From Omphiscola glabra (lineage: Eukaryota; Mollusca; Gastropoda; Lymnaeidae): a DNA stretch of 64,000 nt. Shown here piece after piece: positions 47,650-58,140 of the stretch. The DNA lies in the NCBI GenBank assembly GCA_964017045.1, contig OZ024811.1, positions 13,483,818 to 13,547,817 on the forward strand, in the 5' to 3' direction. How positions within the stretch are numbered: the stretch's first letter is position 1; each line of letters starts with the position of its first letter. Below the pieces are notes generated by a model. That model ran no database searches. It was not told where the DNA came from and was given only the letters and a program-made list of their open reading frames with translations. A program made the position numbers and the translations under genes.

Positions 47650-48510
47650 CCCTTGAGCCCTGGGGGTGGGGTGTTGGGGAGGGGTGGGATGTTGGGGAGG
47701 GGTGGGTGTTGGGTTGGGAAGGTGGGGTGTTGGGGAGGTGTGGGGTGTTGGGGAGGGAAGGTGGGTGTTGGGGAGGGAAGGTGGGGTGTTGGGGATGTGT
47801 GGGGTGTTGGGGAGGAGTGGTGTGTTGGGAGGGAAGGTGGGGTGTTGGGGAGGGAAGGTGGGGTGTTGGGGAGGGGTTGGGTGTTGGGGAGGTGTAGGTG
47901 TTGGGGAGGTGTGGGGTTTTGGGGAGGGAAGGTGGGGTACTGGGGACGGAAGGTGGGGTGTTGGGGAGGGAAGGTGGGGTGTTGGAAAGGGAAGGTGGTG
48001 TGTTGGGGAGGGAAGGTGGGCTGTTAGAGAGGGGTGGAGTGTTGGGGAGGGTGGGGTAGTGGGGAGGGGTGGGGTTTTGGGGAGGGGTGGAGTGTTGGGG
48101 AGGGGTATGGTGTTGGGGAGGGAAGGTGGGGTGTTGTGGAGGGAAGGTGGGGTGTTGGGGAGGGAAGGTGGGGTGTTGGGGAGGTTTGGGGTGTTGGGGA
48201 GGTGTGGGGTGTTGGGGATGTGTGGGGTGTTGGGGAGGTGTGGGGTGTTGGGGAGGGAAGGTGGGTTGTTGGGGAGGTGTGGGTGTTGGGGATGTGTGGG
48301 GTTTTGGGGAGGGGTGGGATGTTGGGAAGGGAAGGTGGGGTGTTGGGGAGGGAAGGTGGGGTGTTAGGGAGGTGTGGGGTGTTGAGGAAGTGTGGGGTGT
48401 TGGGGAGGGAAGGTGTGTTGTTGGGGAGGTGTGGGGTGTTGGTGATTTGTGGGGTGTTGTGGAGGGGTGGGGTGTTGGGGAGGGAAGGTGGGGTGTTGGG
48501 GAAATGGAAC
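47650..48510. repeat. G-rich 17-24 bp minisatellite (GTGTTGGGGAGGGAAGGTGG)
   Basis: About 40 units, alternating between a long form with GGGAAGGTGGG and a short form GTGTTGGGGAGGTGTGGG. The plus strand is almost free of C. All plus frames stay open and give Gly/Trp/Val-rich artefacts. Each unit has three or more G runs. Confidence 0.97.
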
Positions 48511-49207
48511 GTCTACAAAGATGATAACTTTTGTTACAAACAAAGCGAAATGTGGGGCGGCCTTACATATGTTGTAGTTAATTTTAAACAATACATAAAG
48601 ACACTTGACATTAAACAATACACAAAGACACTTGACAAACGAGTTTATCGTTAACGATTTATTGTTGCTGTATTTTTTTTAATAAAGGACGCTAAATCAT
48701 AACCCGCTACCGAGCAAAAAAACTTAAGCTACGACACTAATCTTATGGTGAAAAAAACCCCCACTGAATCCTCTTGTCCTGTTGGGATTCTGTCCGGTGG
48801 CGATCCTCCTCTTGTATTAAACTTGTGTCAATCCTTTTGAGGGTGTCACCCGACGCCACCCGGAAACCTGCACACCCTATTGACGCCACTGAGAGGGATG
48901 CATATCTTTTATTTTTCATGCCCCTGAATTAAAATGCTGCATTTTTTTTTTGAGAATAACTCAATCGTATTTGAGACATTATGAAGATGCTAAGATATTG
49001 ATAGATTAATGATGTTTATAAAAATATCGAGTTTGAAAGTCAAGAAATCGGTCTATTGATATCACAGTCATATCATCCAAATGTCTAATTAAGGTTGACT
49101 TATATTTTAAACTTAAATGTGCAAATAAAATGGGTATTTAAAAAAAATAAACACAAAGGTCAGGAATTATAACTCAGTAGTCATAAGTGTGAAAAGTGAG
49201 ATTAAAA
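48511..49207. other. Stretch with no recognisable gene
   Basis: It contains a small ACATTAAACAATACACAAAG-type duplication at 48585-48640. No gene seen. Confidence 0.4.
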
Positions 49208-49394
49208 CAGCGGTTCTCAGCCTATGGGTTGCCAACCCTTTGAGGGTCGAACGACCATTACACAGGGTTCGCCTAAGAACATCGTAAAACACATATTTAT
49301 GACGTAGCAACGAAAATAATGTTATGGTTGGGGTCACCACAAAACGAGGCATTGTATTAAAGGGTTGCGGCATGGGGAAGGTTGAGAACCACTG
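49208..49394. mobile_element. hAT-type MITE, family 2, copy 2 (reverse orientation)
   Basis: CAGCGGTTCTCAGCC at the left and GGTTGAGAACCACTG at the right. The flanks GATTAAAA and GTTAAAAA are an imperfect duplication. The central text is the reverse complement of the copy at 53367. Confidence 0.82.
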
Positions 49395-49646
49395 GTTAAA
49401 AACGGATCTCATTTCATTAAATAACAAATACATTTCTTGACGTAGTTCTGTGCTGTTTTAAACCAAAGTCTAAGAACACGTGCCTCCGTAATATTGTACA
49501 TTAAATGACTGATTAACGAGAAAAGCAAGAAATCATCACACAAAAATAACGGATTCTAAATTATGTCATTGATAAATAAAGGGACAAATTGATGAGCGTG
49601 GTGTATTGATGTTTTATTGCAGATGGAATCATCAAAATATCGAAAT

Positions 49647-50697
49647 TCAAATTGCACTCAGGGCGCCGCCCTCGCATGTGCCTTGTCTGACAATAGTGAT
49701 GCGACTTTCAGCTGACCTGCCACAGTTGGCGACGGTCACACCGCAACCATTGCCGTAGGTCTTGCCGTCAGAGCCGCACACCGGCTGATAGACATCCAAA
49801 CAAGCAATTTCACATAGTGGCAAAATGGCTACTCCCCGAACTGAAAGCAATCAAAATATTTCCCCAAGTTAGAACCGAACGTAAATCCGTGTCATTTGAT
49901 ATTTGGAATGGTCATTGCGTGATATTGTTATGTCTACAATTTTTATCAAATTGAATAGAAAAGATGCATACGAGTATATACAGCCTAAAAAGATTTTTTT
50001 TTTTTTATATATTCTGATTGAGCAGAATTGTTTCCATCTTACATGTTCTTGTTTCGTATTCTCTGCGTGTACACTGTTTAGTGGTGATTAGACCAACAAA
50101 AAAAAAAGCGGATTTGTATTTGATCTACTGGACCCCACCCCCCACCTCCACCCCACACCCCCGGCCCCAAAAACATAAAAATAACAATTATGATGAAATG
50201 ATCGTTGCCTCTAGAATAATATATTTTAATAACTGTAAAATACACCCAAAAATAAAGACCCCCAGTGATAAGCCGTCATAAAAGTATGCATGTGGGCAAA
50301 CAACTCTATCCTCTTAATGCTAAGTCCCCCCTGCCAACATCTCAATCAGGCTAAAATGATTATATTTATTAATCGCTCCTCTAACACGTTGTCAAAGATT
50401 GGAAAGTTGGTTAAAAACGTACAAATAGAAGCAAGTAATATAATGAATTAAATTGTTTTATAACCCAAGATTATGTTTGATTAACCCAAGGTACATTTTA
50501 ATCATTTCAGAAACGCCATTCGTTTAAATGGTTCACTGGATTCATGATGTATCATTTTTATTATACAAACAGTTCAAAATATAAGCAATGAATAAATACA
50601 CGCTATCTTAATACAACTGTTTTCTAACTACTGTTCACTCACCACAATGTAGCACGGCAATACAGCTGATTAGAGCGACAAAAAACAATTTAGACAT
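49647..50697 (-). CDS. KZ10: secreted Kazal inhibitor with acidic P1
   Basis: Exon 1 (50697-50643, 55 nt) starts MSKLFFVALISCIAVLHC and ends TGT G before GTGAGT. Exon 2 (49840-49647) follows a TTGCTTTCAG acceptor. The product is 82 residues. The domain reads LCEIAC, then PVCGSDGKTYGNGC, TVANC and QGTC. An 8-residue tail (EGGALSAI) precedes TGA. P1 should be Asp. AATAAA lies at 49618-49613, 29 nt past the stop. The leader is closely similar to that of KZ11 (VALISCIAV versus VALITCIVV), and the two upstream regions share a TATA block. Intron 802 bp. Confidence 0.94.
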
Positions 50698-50808
50698 AGT
50701 TTTTGAAGTTCAGTATAAAATTACGTTTGTGTGTCGTGTTGAGATTGCTCAAGTCAAATGACGGACGTAACTTTAACACAAGGGGATACAGGGCTCCACT
50801 CTGTGCTG

Positions 50809-50823
50809 AGTGATTATATTCAG
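50809..50823 (-). promoter_or_regulatory. Candidate TATA box of KZ10
   Basis: Reading minus, GAATATAATCACTCAGCA, about 115 bp upstream of the KZ10 ATG. The same arrangement (TATA, then AATCACxCAGCA) precedes KZ11. Confidence 0.45.
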
Positions 50824-51067
50824 AGTTTTGGTACAAGGCGGATATCCGTGAACCTACCTTGATTAAAACAGGTGAAGGTGAGAAGTAAGGACATCTACAA
50901 TAACAACGCCGCAGACAGCAAAACATTTAAGTAAAGGTGGTTTAGTGGATGACCGTATTTCTGTGTTACATTGCGAATGTATTTTGGTTTTGTGGATAAG
51001 GTTTTTTCGGTATATGTGTCATTTATCGTCAGATTCGATTGTTTATTTTCAATGTGCTCCAACTACA

Positions 51068-51068
51068 A

Positions 51069-51125
<57 letters not shown>
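51068..51125. repeat. (TA)n microsatellite, insertion site of a MITE
   Basis: About 28 TA units broken by one TG. The array continues at 51356-51375 on the other side of the MITE, so the element jumped into it. Confidence 0.93.
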
Positions 51126-51127
<2 letters not shown>

Positions 51128-51355
51128 GGGTGGGCCAATAAAAGTGAGGACATCTCGTAGCATATGAGTAATTTCAAAATATAATTTAATTAATTATAAT
51201 TCATACATTTTTTGCGAAATATTTAGCTAATCAGAAATCATGTTGAATATGTAACTAAATCAGTAAACTATAATCTAGTTTTGGTATAGTTAAACTACTT
51301 TTATGTGATTAAAGCACATTTTACGAGATGTTCTCACTTTTATTGGCCCACCCTG
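51126..51355. mobile_element. Tc1/mariner-type MITE with ~40-bp inverted ends
   Basis: The left end CAGGGTGGGCCAATAAAAGT continues GAGGACATCTCGTA. The right end is its near-perfect complement (TACGAGATGTTCTCACTTTT, then ATTGGCCCACCCTG). The flanking TA dinucleotides fit a TA target duplication. It is 230 bp with no coding capacity. Confidence 0.9.
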
Positions 51356-51375
51356 TATATATATATATATATATA

Positions 51376-52635
51376 TCATACATTTAGACACCCTCTTCCC
51401 CCCAAAAAATATAATATTAATTCATCGGTCATATAAACATTGTGCATGTCAACTAAATATTAGCACCCCCCCCCTCTGAAGATGGCTGACAGGGCGGGTG
51501 TTCCCTCCCCAGCCCCACCACCCTTAGCACGGCCCTGGTTTTGAATTTAAAGGCGTACAACTAAACTACGAGTAATCCGCCACTGGACTATGAATGTCAC
51601 AGATAAGGTCAAAAGTCTAAACGGAAAAAAGTAAGAAGTCCAAATATTAAAGTTTTTGTATTTGACAAATGACGTCTTTTCGGATTTCAAATTTTTTTTT
51701 TTAATTTATCTTCAAGGGTTCTAAGCTCGTGGTATGAAAATTCCGGGGTTTTAATTCTTCACTTTAACTGTTTTCTCTTATTTTAACTCAATAATTCTCG
51801 TGATAAAATAATAATGAATCGGAAAATGTCCATCCCCTTTAAAAACTATGATAATACTTCCCCGTGTGGACGTTATCCGTTCGACTCAAGAAAGCTAACA
51901 CAGTTAAAGCCCTTGTAAAAAGTATTTTCACAAGTCTTAATTCTCCCGACTAAAGTTTTGGCAGCTAAAGATGGAATATTATTTTTTCAATTTTTTTTTA
52001 AACGTAATTTATCCTTTATTTTTCAATAAGTGGTGGTAATAAAAAAAAAATTCCCAAGTGGATTTTTCTTGTTCGCCACGCTCTGATTGTGTACCGGGAA
52101 GGCCTTCCATTCGCTGATTTCCCCCCCCCCCCCTCCCCAGTCGTGCGTTTGATCATCTATGCACCAAATGTACATACAAGAATCGATTCTTTACCCATCG
52201 TACTGAGTGCAGTGCTGTGTGCCGACTTTGGGTTTCTCTACCACGTATTGAGGGATATTATAGGAGCGCCATCTGGAATTATTATTAAATATTAGGCACA
52301 TCTTCCCGTAATTTACACGTGAAAAGAAATGGCGTTGCCACGGGTAGATTCGATTAATTTATGTAGTCGAATATAAAGATGAAATACGATAGTTTCTTTA
52401 AAGAAAAGTAAAACAACCGTCCTTTAATAAAAGTAACACTTGCTCGTTGCTGAAAATCGTCATTCGATTACAAGATCATTTTAAAAAAAAATATTTTGCC
52501 CGAACTCTGGCAAGCGGCCGCTCCATTTTTATTTACAAATACAATTTTGTAAATACTGTTCATTGGTTGTCCAACTAGCTAAAGTGAAAATACCGATTGT
52601 TTTTTTTTTTTAAACGGATACAAATAGAAAGAAAC
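51376..52635. other. Stretch with no recognisable gene
   Basis: AT-rich with C runs at 51467-51476 and 52121-52136. A 68-residue frame at 52089-52295 has no domain. Confidence 0.35.
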
Positions 52636-52639
52636 AGAA

Positions 52640-52692
52640 CGAGAGGGAGAGGGGGAGAGAGAGAGAGAGAGAGAGAGAATGAGAGAGGAAGA
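52640..52692. repeat. (GA)n microsatellite
   Basis: GAGAGGGAGAGGGGGAGAGA continuing as GA dinucleotides. Confidence 0.9.
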
Positions 52693-52927
52693 GATAGAAA
52701 GTCAGAACGTTTAGATGACAAGCCAAAGAAATAGAGAGAGTGGCGTAAGTAAAAGAGAATATCTTTCGTTCTTTCTTGACGGTGTCATCAGTATAAGGTC
52801 TGAAAGCTAAATCTTGAAAAGATACTTCATGAAAACGTTGTGGCATTGGCAGACTTTACATGATCTATACAAATGATTCGTTTGAAAGAGAATTGTATGT
52901 ATCGTGTTGATAACACAGTCATCACGT

Positions 52928-53014
52928 CAGTGGCGTAGTGAGGGGGGGCAAGGGGGGCATCATGCCCCGGGCGCTACTCCCAAAGGGGCGCGAGTTAAGC
53001 TCGCTACGCCACTG
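52928..53014. mobile_element. hAT-type MITE, family 1, copy 3 (internally deleted)
   Basis: Only 87 bp, keeping both ends (CAGTGGCGTAGTGAG and CTCGCTACGCCACTG). Perfect 8-bp target duplication CATCACGT at 52920-52927 and 53015-53022. Compared with copies 1 and 2 about 95 bp of centre are gone. It still has both ends and a clean duplication, so the short form itself was mobile or lost its centre after insertion. Confidence 0.95.
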
Positions 53015-53366
53015 CATCACGTACAGACGTCCCTTTAAGAAGAAGGATAACATCTTAATAATGAATTAATTATAGTAAATTTTAAAATGTAGATGTACCG
53101 AAAAGTCTATTTGTTGAGTTAGGCAAGAGTAGCGTCCGTCTGGCGTGCAGCGTATAGGTTGGAAGTAGGGGATTATTCTTCCTCATGATAAAACGTTTCG
53201 TTCAGAATAAGATAAAGTGTCATCAGTTTTCCTTAGAGGAATGATCTAATTCAGCATTAACAATTCATGTCAGTTATCTTGAAACGTGAGAAGATATGGA
53301 TTTTCTTTTTAAAAAATAACAATCTATTCCGCACAAGATGTCTGCGTTGTTTTTCAACATCTAGTA

Positions 53367-53565
53367 CAGTGGTTCTCAACCTTCCTAATGCTGCGACCCT
53401 TTAAATACAGTTCTTCATGTTGTGGCGACCCCCACGGAACACAAATATTTTTTTTGCTTCTTCATAACTGTAGAAAATATGTGTTTTCAGATGGTCTTAG
53501 GCGACCCCTGAGAAAGGGTCGCGCGACCCCCAAAGGGGTCGCGATCCACAGGTTGAGAACCGCTG
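53367..53565. mobile_element. hAT-type MITE, family 2, copy 3
   Basis: CAGTGGTTCTCAACCTTCC at the left and GGTTGAGAACCGCTG at the right. The flanks ATCTAGTA and ATCTAATA are an 8-bp duplication with one mismatch. Confidence 0.88.
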
Positions 53566-54112
53566 ATCTAATATATACATCCTTCTGAAGTATTAAGAAT
53601 TTAATTAAAAAAATCTCCTTACATGAAATACGTTAGCTAAAAATTTCCCTTATAGAACCTAGTAGTAAATGTAAAAAAAAAAAATCAACTGTTGAGTTTG
53701 ATGCATAACTCGTTTATTGAAGATCAAATTCTCAAATTGTTCTTAGTTCAGCTCCCCCCCCCCCTTTTTTCCCCCCACATTCTCCTTGGCTGACAACAGT
53801 GACGCGATTTGAGCTGGAGCTGCCGCAGTTGGTCAGGCTTGCCTAACAAGAATTGCCGTACGTCTTGCCGTCAGAGGCGCAGACTGGCTTATATTCAGCC
53901 GAACATACCATTTGACATTCTGGTACAACGGCTGCTCCTTCGGCTAAAAGTAATAAGCATGTATAAATTAAACTAAACGAGTGTCGATGAACATATTTGC
54001 CTCCAAAACATCTTATACATTTTTAGACATAGCCATATACAAGCTACTTTTAATATAATACTATTTAACCTTAATTGCATTATTGATGTTATAGAAATGT
54101 ATAAAATTAAGA

Positions 54113-54212
54113 CAGTTTTTTTTTAAAAAAACATGGTTTATAAAACTTTTCACAGCTTTATATACACTAATAGAAAAAAAGAACTTCATATTATATTTAA
54201 TGTTGGCCTTTG
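54113..54212. repeat. Direct repeat, copy 1, in the KZ11 intron
   Basis: About 100 bp including TTATATACACTAATAGAAAA and TATTTAATGTTGG. It recurs in the same orientation at 55381-55484. Confidence 0.8.
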
Positions 54213-54946
54213 TAAAAAAAAAATAATAATAAAATATACAATTATTGTGTAAATTATTTATGAGGTATGCGATATAATAAATTAGCATTATTTTTTTTAA
54301 ACAAGCCCAATGGTGGACAGCCCTTTTTTTTCGCAGAGTGACTCATGGAAATTAAAGTTTCTTGGTGTGACGCGTGATAATTTTCAGGGAAACTATGGTT
54401 CCTGTAACTTAATTAAAAATACATTTCAACAATTCTTTAAAGATAGTTGTACTTATTATGATTATTTCAATTTTTACAATGTGCACTGTGTTTAACACTT
54501 TCTTTAATGGGTTATATGACAATTTTTCATAGCTTGTAAACTTTACCAAATCATTAATTCAAGTTCACACTTTTTACCCGCCACATTTAATGTTTCATTG
54601 GGCCACATGTGGCCTTCGTGCCGTCGGTCGCCTCCACTCTCTTCTTTCCCCAATAAGACCTTATGATGAAATATGTGGTTACGGTAAAATAATAGATCTC
54701 CATCGATGCAGAACCAATGAGAATTAAGAAATCGTGAGCGCGATGCGTCCTTTCAACATGTTCTTGAATTAAATAGCCTCCGCCCCACCCACCCCGATCC
54801 CCAATGCCCTGCTCTTGTCATCCCGCTCTGGCAGCCTCAACTTATTACTTTAGGATATTCTATGACATTACAATCTTTTCATGATTGGTTATTTCTGGTT
54901 CTGGTTCTGGTAGGGTAGTTGCTGCATCCATATACTGGCATATGTG

Positions 54947-55145
54947 CAGGGCCGGATTTACAGACAGGCCAACTAGACCGTGGCCTAGGGGCCCCGCGAA
55001 ATAAGGGGCCCCAAAATTGGGAGTAGTATATAAATAAAATATATTTTTGAATTTAAAAAACGTATCAATATTTTTTTTATTTCTCAAAATGGGGCCTCAA
55101 TTTTTTTTTTGGCCTAGGGCCCCTAAAATTGTAAATCCGGCCCTG
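54947..55145. mobile_element. hAT-type MITE, family 3 (CAGGGCCGGATTTAC ends)
   Basis: CAGGGCCGGATTTACA at the left and TGTAAATCCGGCCCTG at the right. Perfect 8-bp target duplication CATATGTG at 54939-54946 and 55146-55153. The subterminal GGCCTAGGGGCCCC also recurs inverted near 55115. It lies in the KZ11 intron. Confidence 0.95.
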
Positions 55146-55380
55146 CATATGTGCAACGGTTGGGGAAGCGATGCTGCCATCCTAACGGCTCCTAGCAGAT
55201 GCCAGGTCAGCCTTGAAGCTTTCGATAGATGTCGAGTTCACGGCGGTATTGTCTAGGTGGTTCCAAACGGTTATTGTGCGTGGAAAGAATTAATTATATT
55301 TAGCTGTATTTTAATTATTGTATATCCAGCATGATGTTAAATCAATGAATTAACAATAGTGTTTTAATCAAAGTCAGTCG

Positions 55381-55484
55381 TTTTTTTTTTAATTTTAAAC
55401 ATGTTTTATACAATTTCATAGCCTTATATACACTAATAGAAAAAAACGAAATTAAACCATTATATTTAATGTTGGTCTAAGTTT
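55381..55484. repeat. Direct repeat, copy 2, in the KZ11 intron
   Basis: It matches 54113-54212 with small gaps (CTTATATACACTAATAGAAA and ATATTTAATGTTGGTC). It ends 36 bp before the KZ11 donor site. Confidence 0.8.
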
Positions 55485-55673
55485 TATAAAGAATATATAT
55501 AACTATCGTGCTAACTTACCAAAGTGGAACACGACAATACAGGTGATAAGAGCAACAAGAAACAACTTGAGAGCCATTCTGTCTGGATAACTGTGCGTTT
55601 GGTGATTGTACAAGATAAATGCCAAGCGTACGTTTTGCACACGGATAGAGTGACCCCCATCTCCTGCTGTGTG

Positions 55674-55689
55674 ATTAAATATATACCTG
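55674..55689 (-). promoter_or_regulatory. Candidate TATA box of KZ11
   Basis: Reading minus, GGTATATATTTAATCACACA, about 100 bp upstream of the ATG and matching the KZ10 upstream block (AATCACxCAGCA). Confidence 0.5.
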
Positions 55690-56364
55690 CTTTCCCCTTT
55701 CCAAAATATTATTTTTTAATATTAAAAAAATTATTGAGTAATTCAAATAATTGTCGTGTTTTCTTTCCCATACTCATTATTACCCGGATAAATAATTATT
55801 AAATAAGCAGACTTGGGGGAGGGGGGTATTGTATCCCACCACCACCCCTAAATGCCTCCTTTCCACACTGTAGACGGCCCCAGTGCCCCCACCTATGTTC
55901 ACCCCTGAAATCATTTTAAAATCACTCAAGTCTCTCAAGGTTCGGGGAGCTTAAAATCATTGTCATTACTAAAACACATACGTCTAACCACCAATTACAT
56001 AAATTTTACGTTCTATAGTCTTAGGACATTTTTAGGATTTTATTATTTTAGAAGTATTATGGTATTACAGAGAGCCACAACAAACATATAATTTATGGCT
56101 TTCTTCATAATGATCACAATTAAACAGCCTGAAAATACAGCGTGTTATCAATCTCTGTCGTTTTAAAAGACAACATCGAAATTCTACTTAAAACTCTTGA
56201 ATAATATAATTTGTTAAAAAATCGTATTTGATGTTTCCTATGTTAGGCAATACGATTTTTAAAACAAGAGCGTTCAGTCTACGCTAAAAAAATTGGGAAC
56301 ACAGCAGAAAGCTTTGTTTCGTTGTCACTGCTGAACTTACTTTTACACGAACGATGACTTAACA
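55690..56364. other. Stretch with no recognisable gene
   Basis: AT-rich spacer. Nothing recognised. Confidence 0.4.
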
Positions 56365-56547
56365 CAGCGATACTCAACCTGTAGGGTCGTAAAAACTCTT
56401 TAGGGGTGGAACGACCCGTAAACAGGTATCACATATTAATGAAGTAGCAGCGGAAAGGACGATATGGTTTGTGGTCACCACAACATGAGGAACTCCATTA
56501 AATGTTAAAATTAAGGGAAGCGGCATTAGGGATGTTGAGAATCACTG
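56365..56547. mobile_element. hAT-type MITE, family 2, copy 4 (reverse orientation)
   Basis: CAGCGATACTCAACC at the left and TGTTGAGAATCACTG at the right. Perfect 8-bp target duplication ACTTAACA on both sides. The interior is more diverged than in the other copies. Confidence 0.9.
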
Positions 56548-57147
56548 ACTTAACATCTAAACATTTTTTTATTTATTTTGAAACATAAAACTCCACATTT
56601 ACGACTTATTTTTCAGTGATATATTTTTTTTTCGAATCATTTCTGGAAAAAATGTGTCACTTAATTTTGTTTTAAATAATGTTATTTTCTTGCAATGTAT
56701 TATCTATTATTTATAATGTTACAATTAAACTAAGTCAATAATTTAATGTGACCTTGTGTGATTTTGCAAAACAAACAAACAATACAACTTAATACAAGTG
56801 AAATGAATGAAATTATAATTTTTAAATATTAATTTTATTTTGACTTTTAGTAAAGAAAGGGATTTGAAGAGATCTTATCTTTGTCGATGTTTAAATTTTT
56901 TATTATTTTTTTTAAATTTTGGGTGGAATTATTAAATTATTCAACTTTAAGCTGTTCACTTTGAAGATTTGAATAGATCTATAATGTAGAACATAAAGTA
57001 GGATTTTTTAACCTTTTTGATATACTATCCAAAATCTAATACACTATATTATATTTTTTCAGTGTTTTTTTTCCCTTAATAACCAATCGAATGTGACTGA
57101 ACTCAAATTGTTAATATCTAAGACTGTCATCCATTATTAATATTATC
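56548..57147. other. Stretch with no recognisable gene
   Basis: AT-rich spacer. Nothing recognised. Confidence 0.4.
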
Positions 57148-57707
57148 AGTAGGTAGGCAGTCCTAAATCACCGAGGGTTTGAGGCCCAACAGCTACCCTC
57201 GCCTGGTTTAGCCGGCTAGAGGAAGCCGTTGCCCAGGGTATGGACGCTGTTGCATGCTAACAGCTGCTGTGTTGCACAGGTGACAATTTAGTTGCAGGAG
57301 AGGACCAAGGCGGACGAACTGTTGCCAGGCCTAGGAGCACAACGTTTTCCCCCTTGAGGGGTACTACCTCTGCCTGTACAACCCATTGTAAAGAGGGGAA
57401 ATACGTAAGTGAAACAAAAAATTTCAACCAGAGTCTTAAGTATATTTTCTTCAGAAATGACAATCTCCTATATCAAAATTTTTTTTAAAAAATTAAGAAC
57501 TCCTTCCTTCTTTTTTTCTTTACTTGTTGTTATTATACCGCCATCTTGAAGCCGTATGATAGGGTGTATAGGTCAGATGGCCGGGATAGTGTTGTATATT
57601 GAGGACATTAATCTTTTATATTTGTTGTATCAATACTAAAGTCTAGCACCAGGCGAGGGTAGCTGTTGGGCCTCAAACCCTCGGTGATTTAGGACTGCCT
57701 ACCTACT
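57148..57707. repeat. 560-bp block bounded by a perfect 60-bp inverted repeat
   Basis: The arms 57148-57207 and 57648-57707 are exact reverse complements over 60 bases, starting AGTAGGTAGGCAGTCCTAAA and ending CCCTCGCCTGGT. The 440-bp interior has no gene. The block directly precedes the RTE-like LINE. It may be a MITE-like element with long terminal repeats, or the inverted 5' part of the LINE. No target duplication is clear. Confidence 0.85.
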
Positions 57708-58140
57708 GCATGCGAAGCCTGGACGTCGTCCGATCTTGCGGAGGTGACCATTTGGGTTCAACGGAGGAGAAGGCGATTACAGCAACGCACCGTGGAGTGT
57801 GTAGGGCGAGATGAGGCACGTAGATCATCTTGGTCATCCACTGCATCCGTACCCATCTCCAGTCGTCTTGACTTAGTCTTGCCACTGGACACGGTGAGTC
57901 CGGACGAGAGAGTGAGGCTGACGCTGCGCAACTCTTCCTCACTTTAAACAAAGTCACCCGCGCAAGTCATCAGTCATCCATTTCCCATTATCCCAAATCC
58001 TGTGGCGACGGGCACGCTCTCCCAAATGCATGAGGAAGGGACTAGAATAGGAGCCCAGAACATTCCCTGCTCCTTCACAACCTGGCAGGCTAAACAGGGT
58101 CGACGGGGACCCAATTTTTGCGGTCGAAAATCAAAGATAA

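Larger units (their letters stand above)
53732..55577 (-). pseudogene. KZ11: Kazal inhibitor gene with one in-frame TAG directly after C4
   Basis: Exon 1 (55577-55520, 58 nt) starts MALKLFLVALITCIVVFHF and ends G before GTAAG. Exon 2 (53943-53732) follows a TTACTTTTAG acceptor. The domain reads ECQMVC, then PVCASDGKTYGNSC, then TAG at 53845-53843. The same frame goes on as ASLTNC, VTVVSQGEC and a Gly/Lys-rich tail to TGA at 53734-53732. With TAG counted as one residue the C4-C6 spacing is the normal 6 and 15. AATAAA follows only 14 nt past that final TGA. P1 would be Ala. A TATA-like box shared with KZ10 lies upstream. The intron, 1576 bp, holds a hAT MITE and a 100-bp direct duplication. Splice sites, frame and poly(A) signal are all kept, so the loss is recent or the codon is recoded. 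Confidence 0.85.

Noticed and set aside
47644..48654. Gly/Trp-rich frames up to 233 residues
   Set aside because: The G-rich minisatellite lacks stops in all plus frames; composition follows the repeat.
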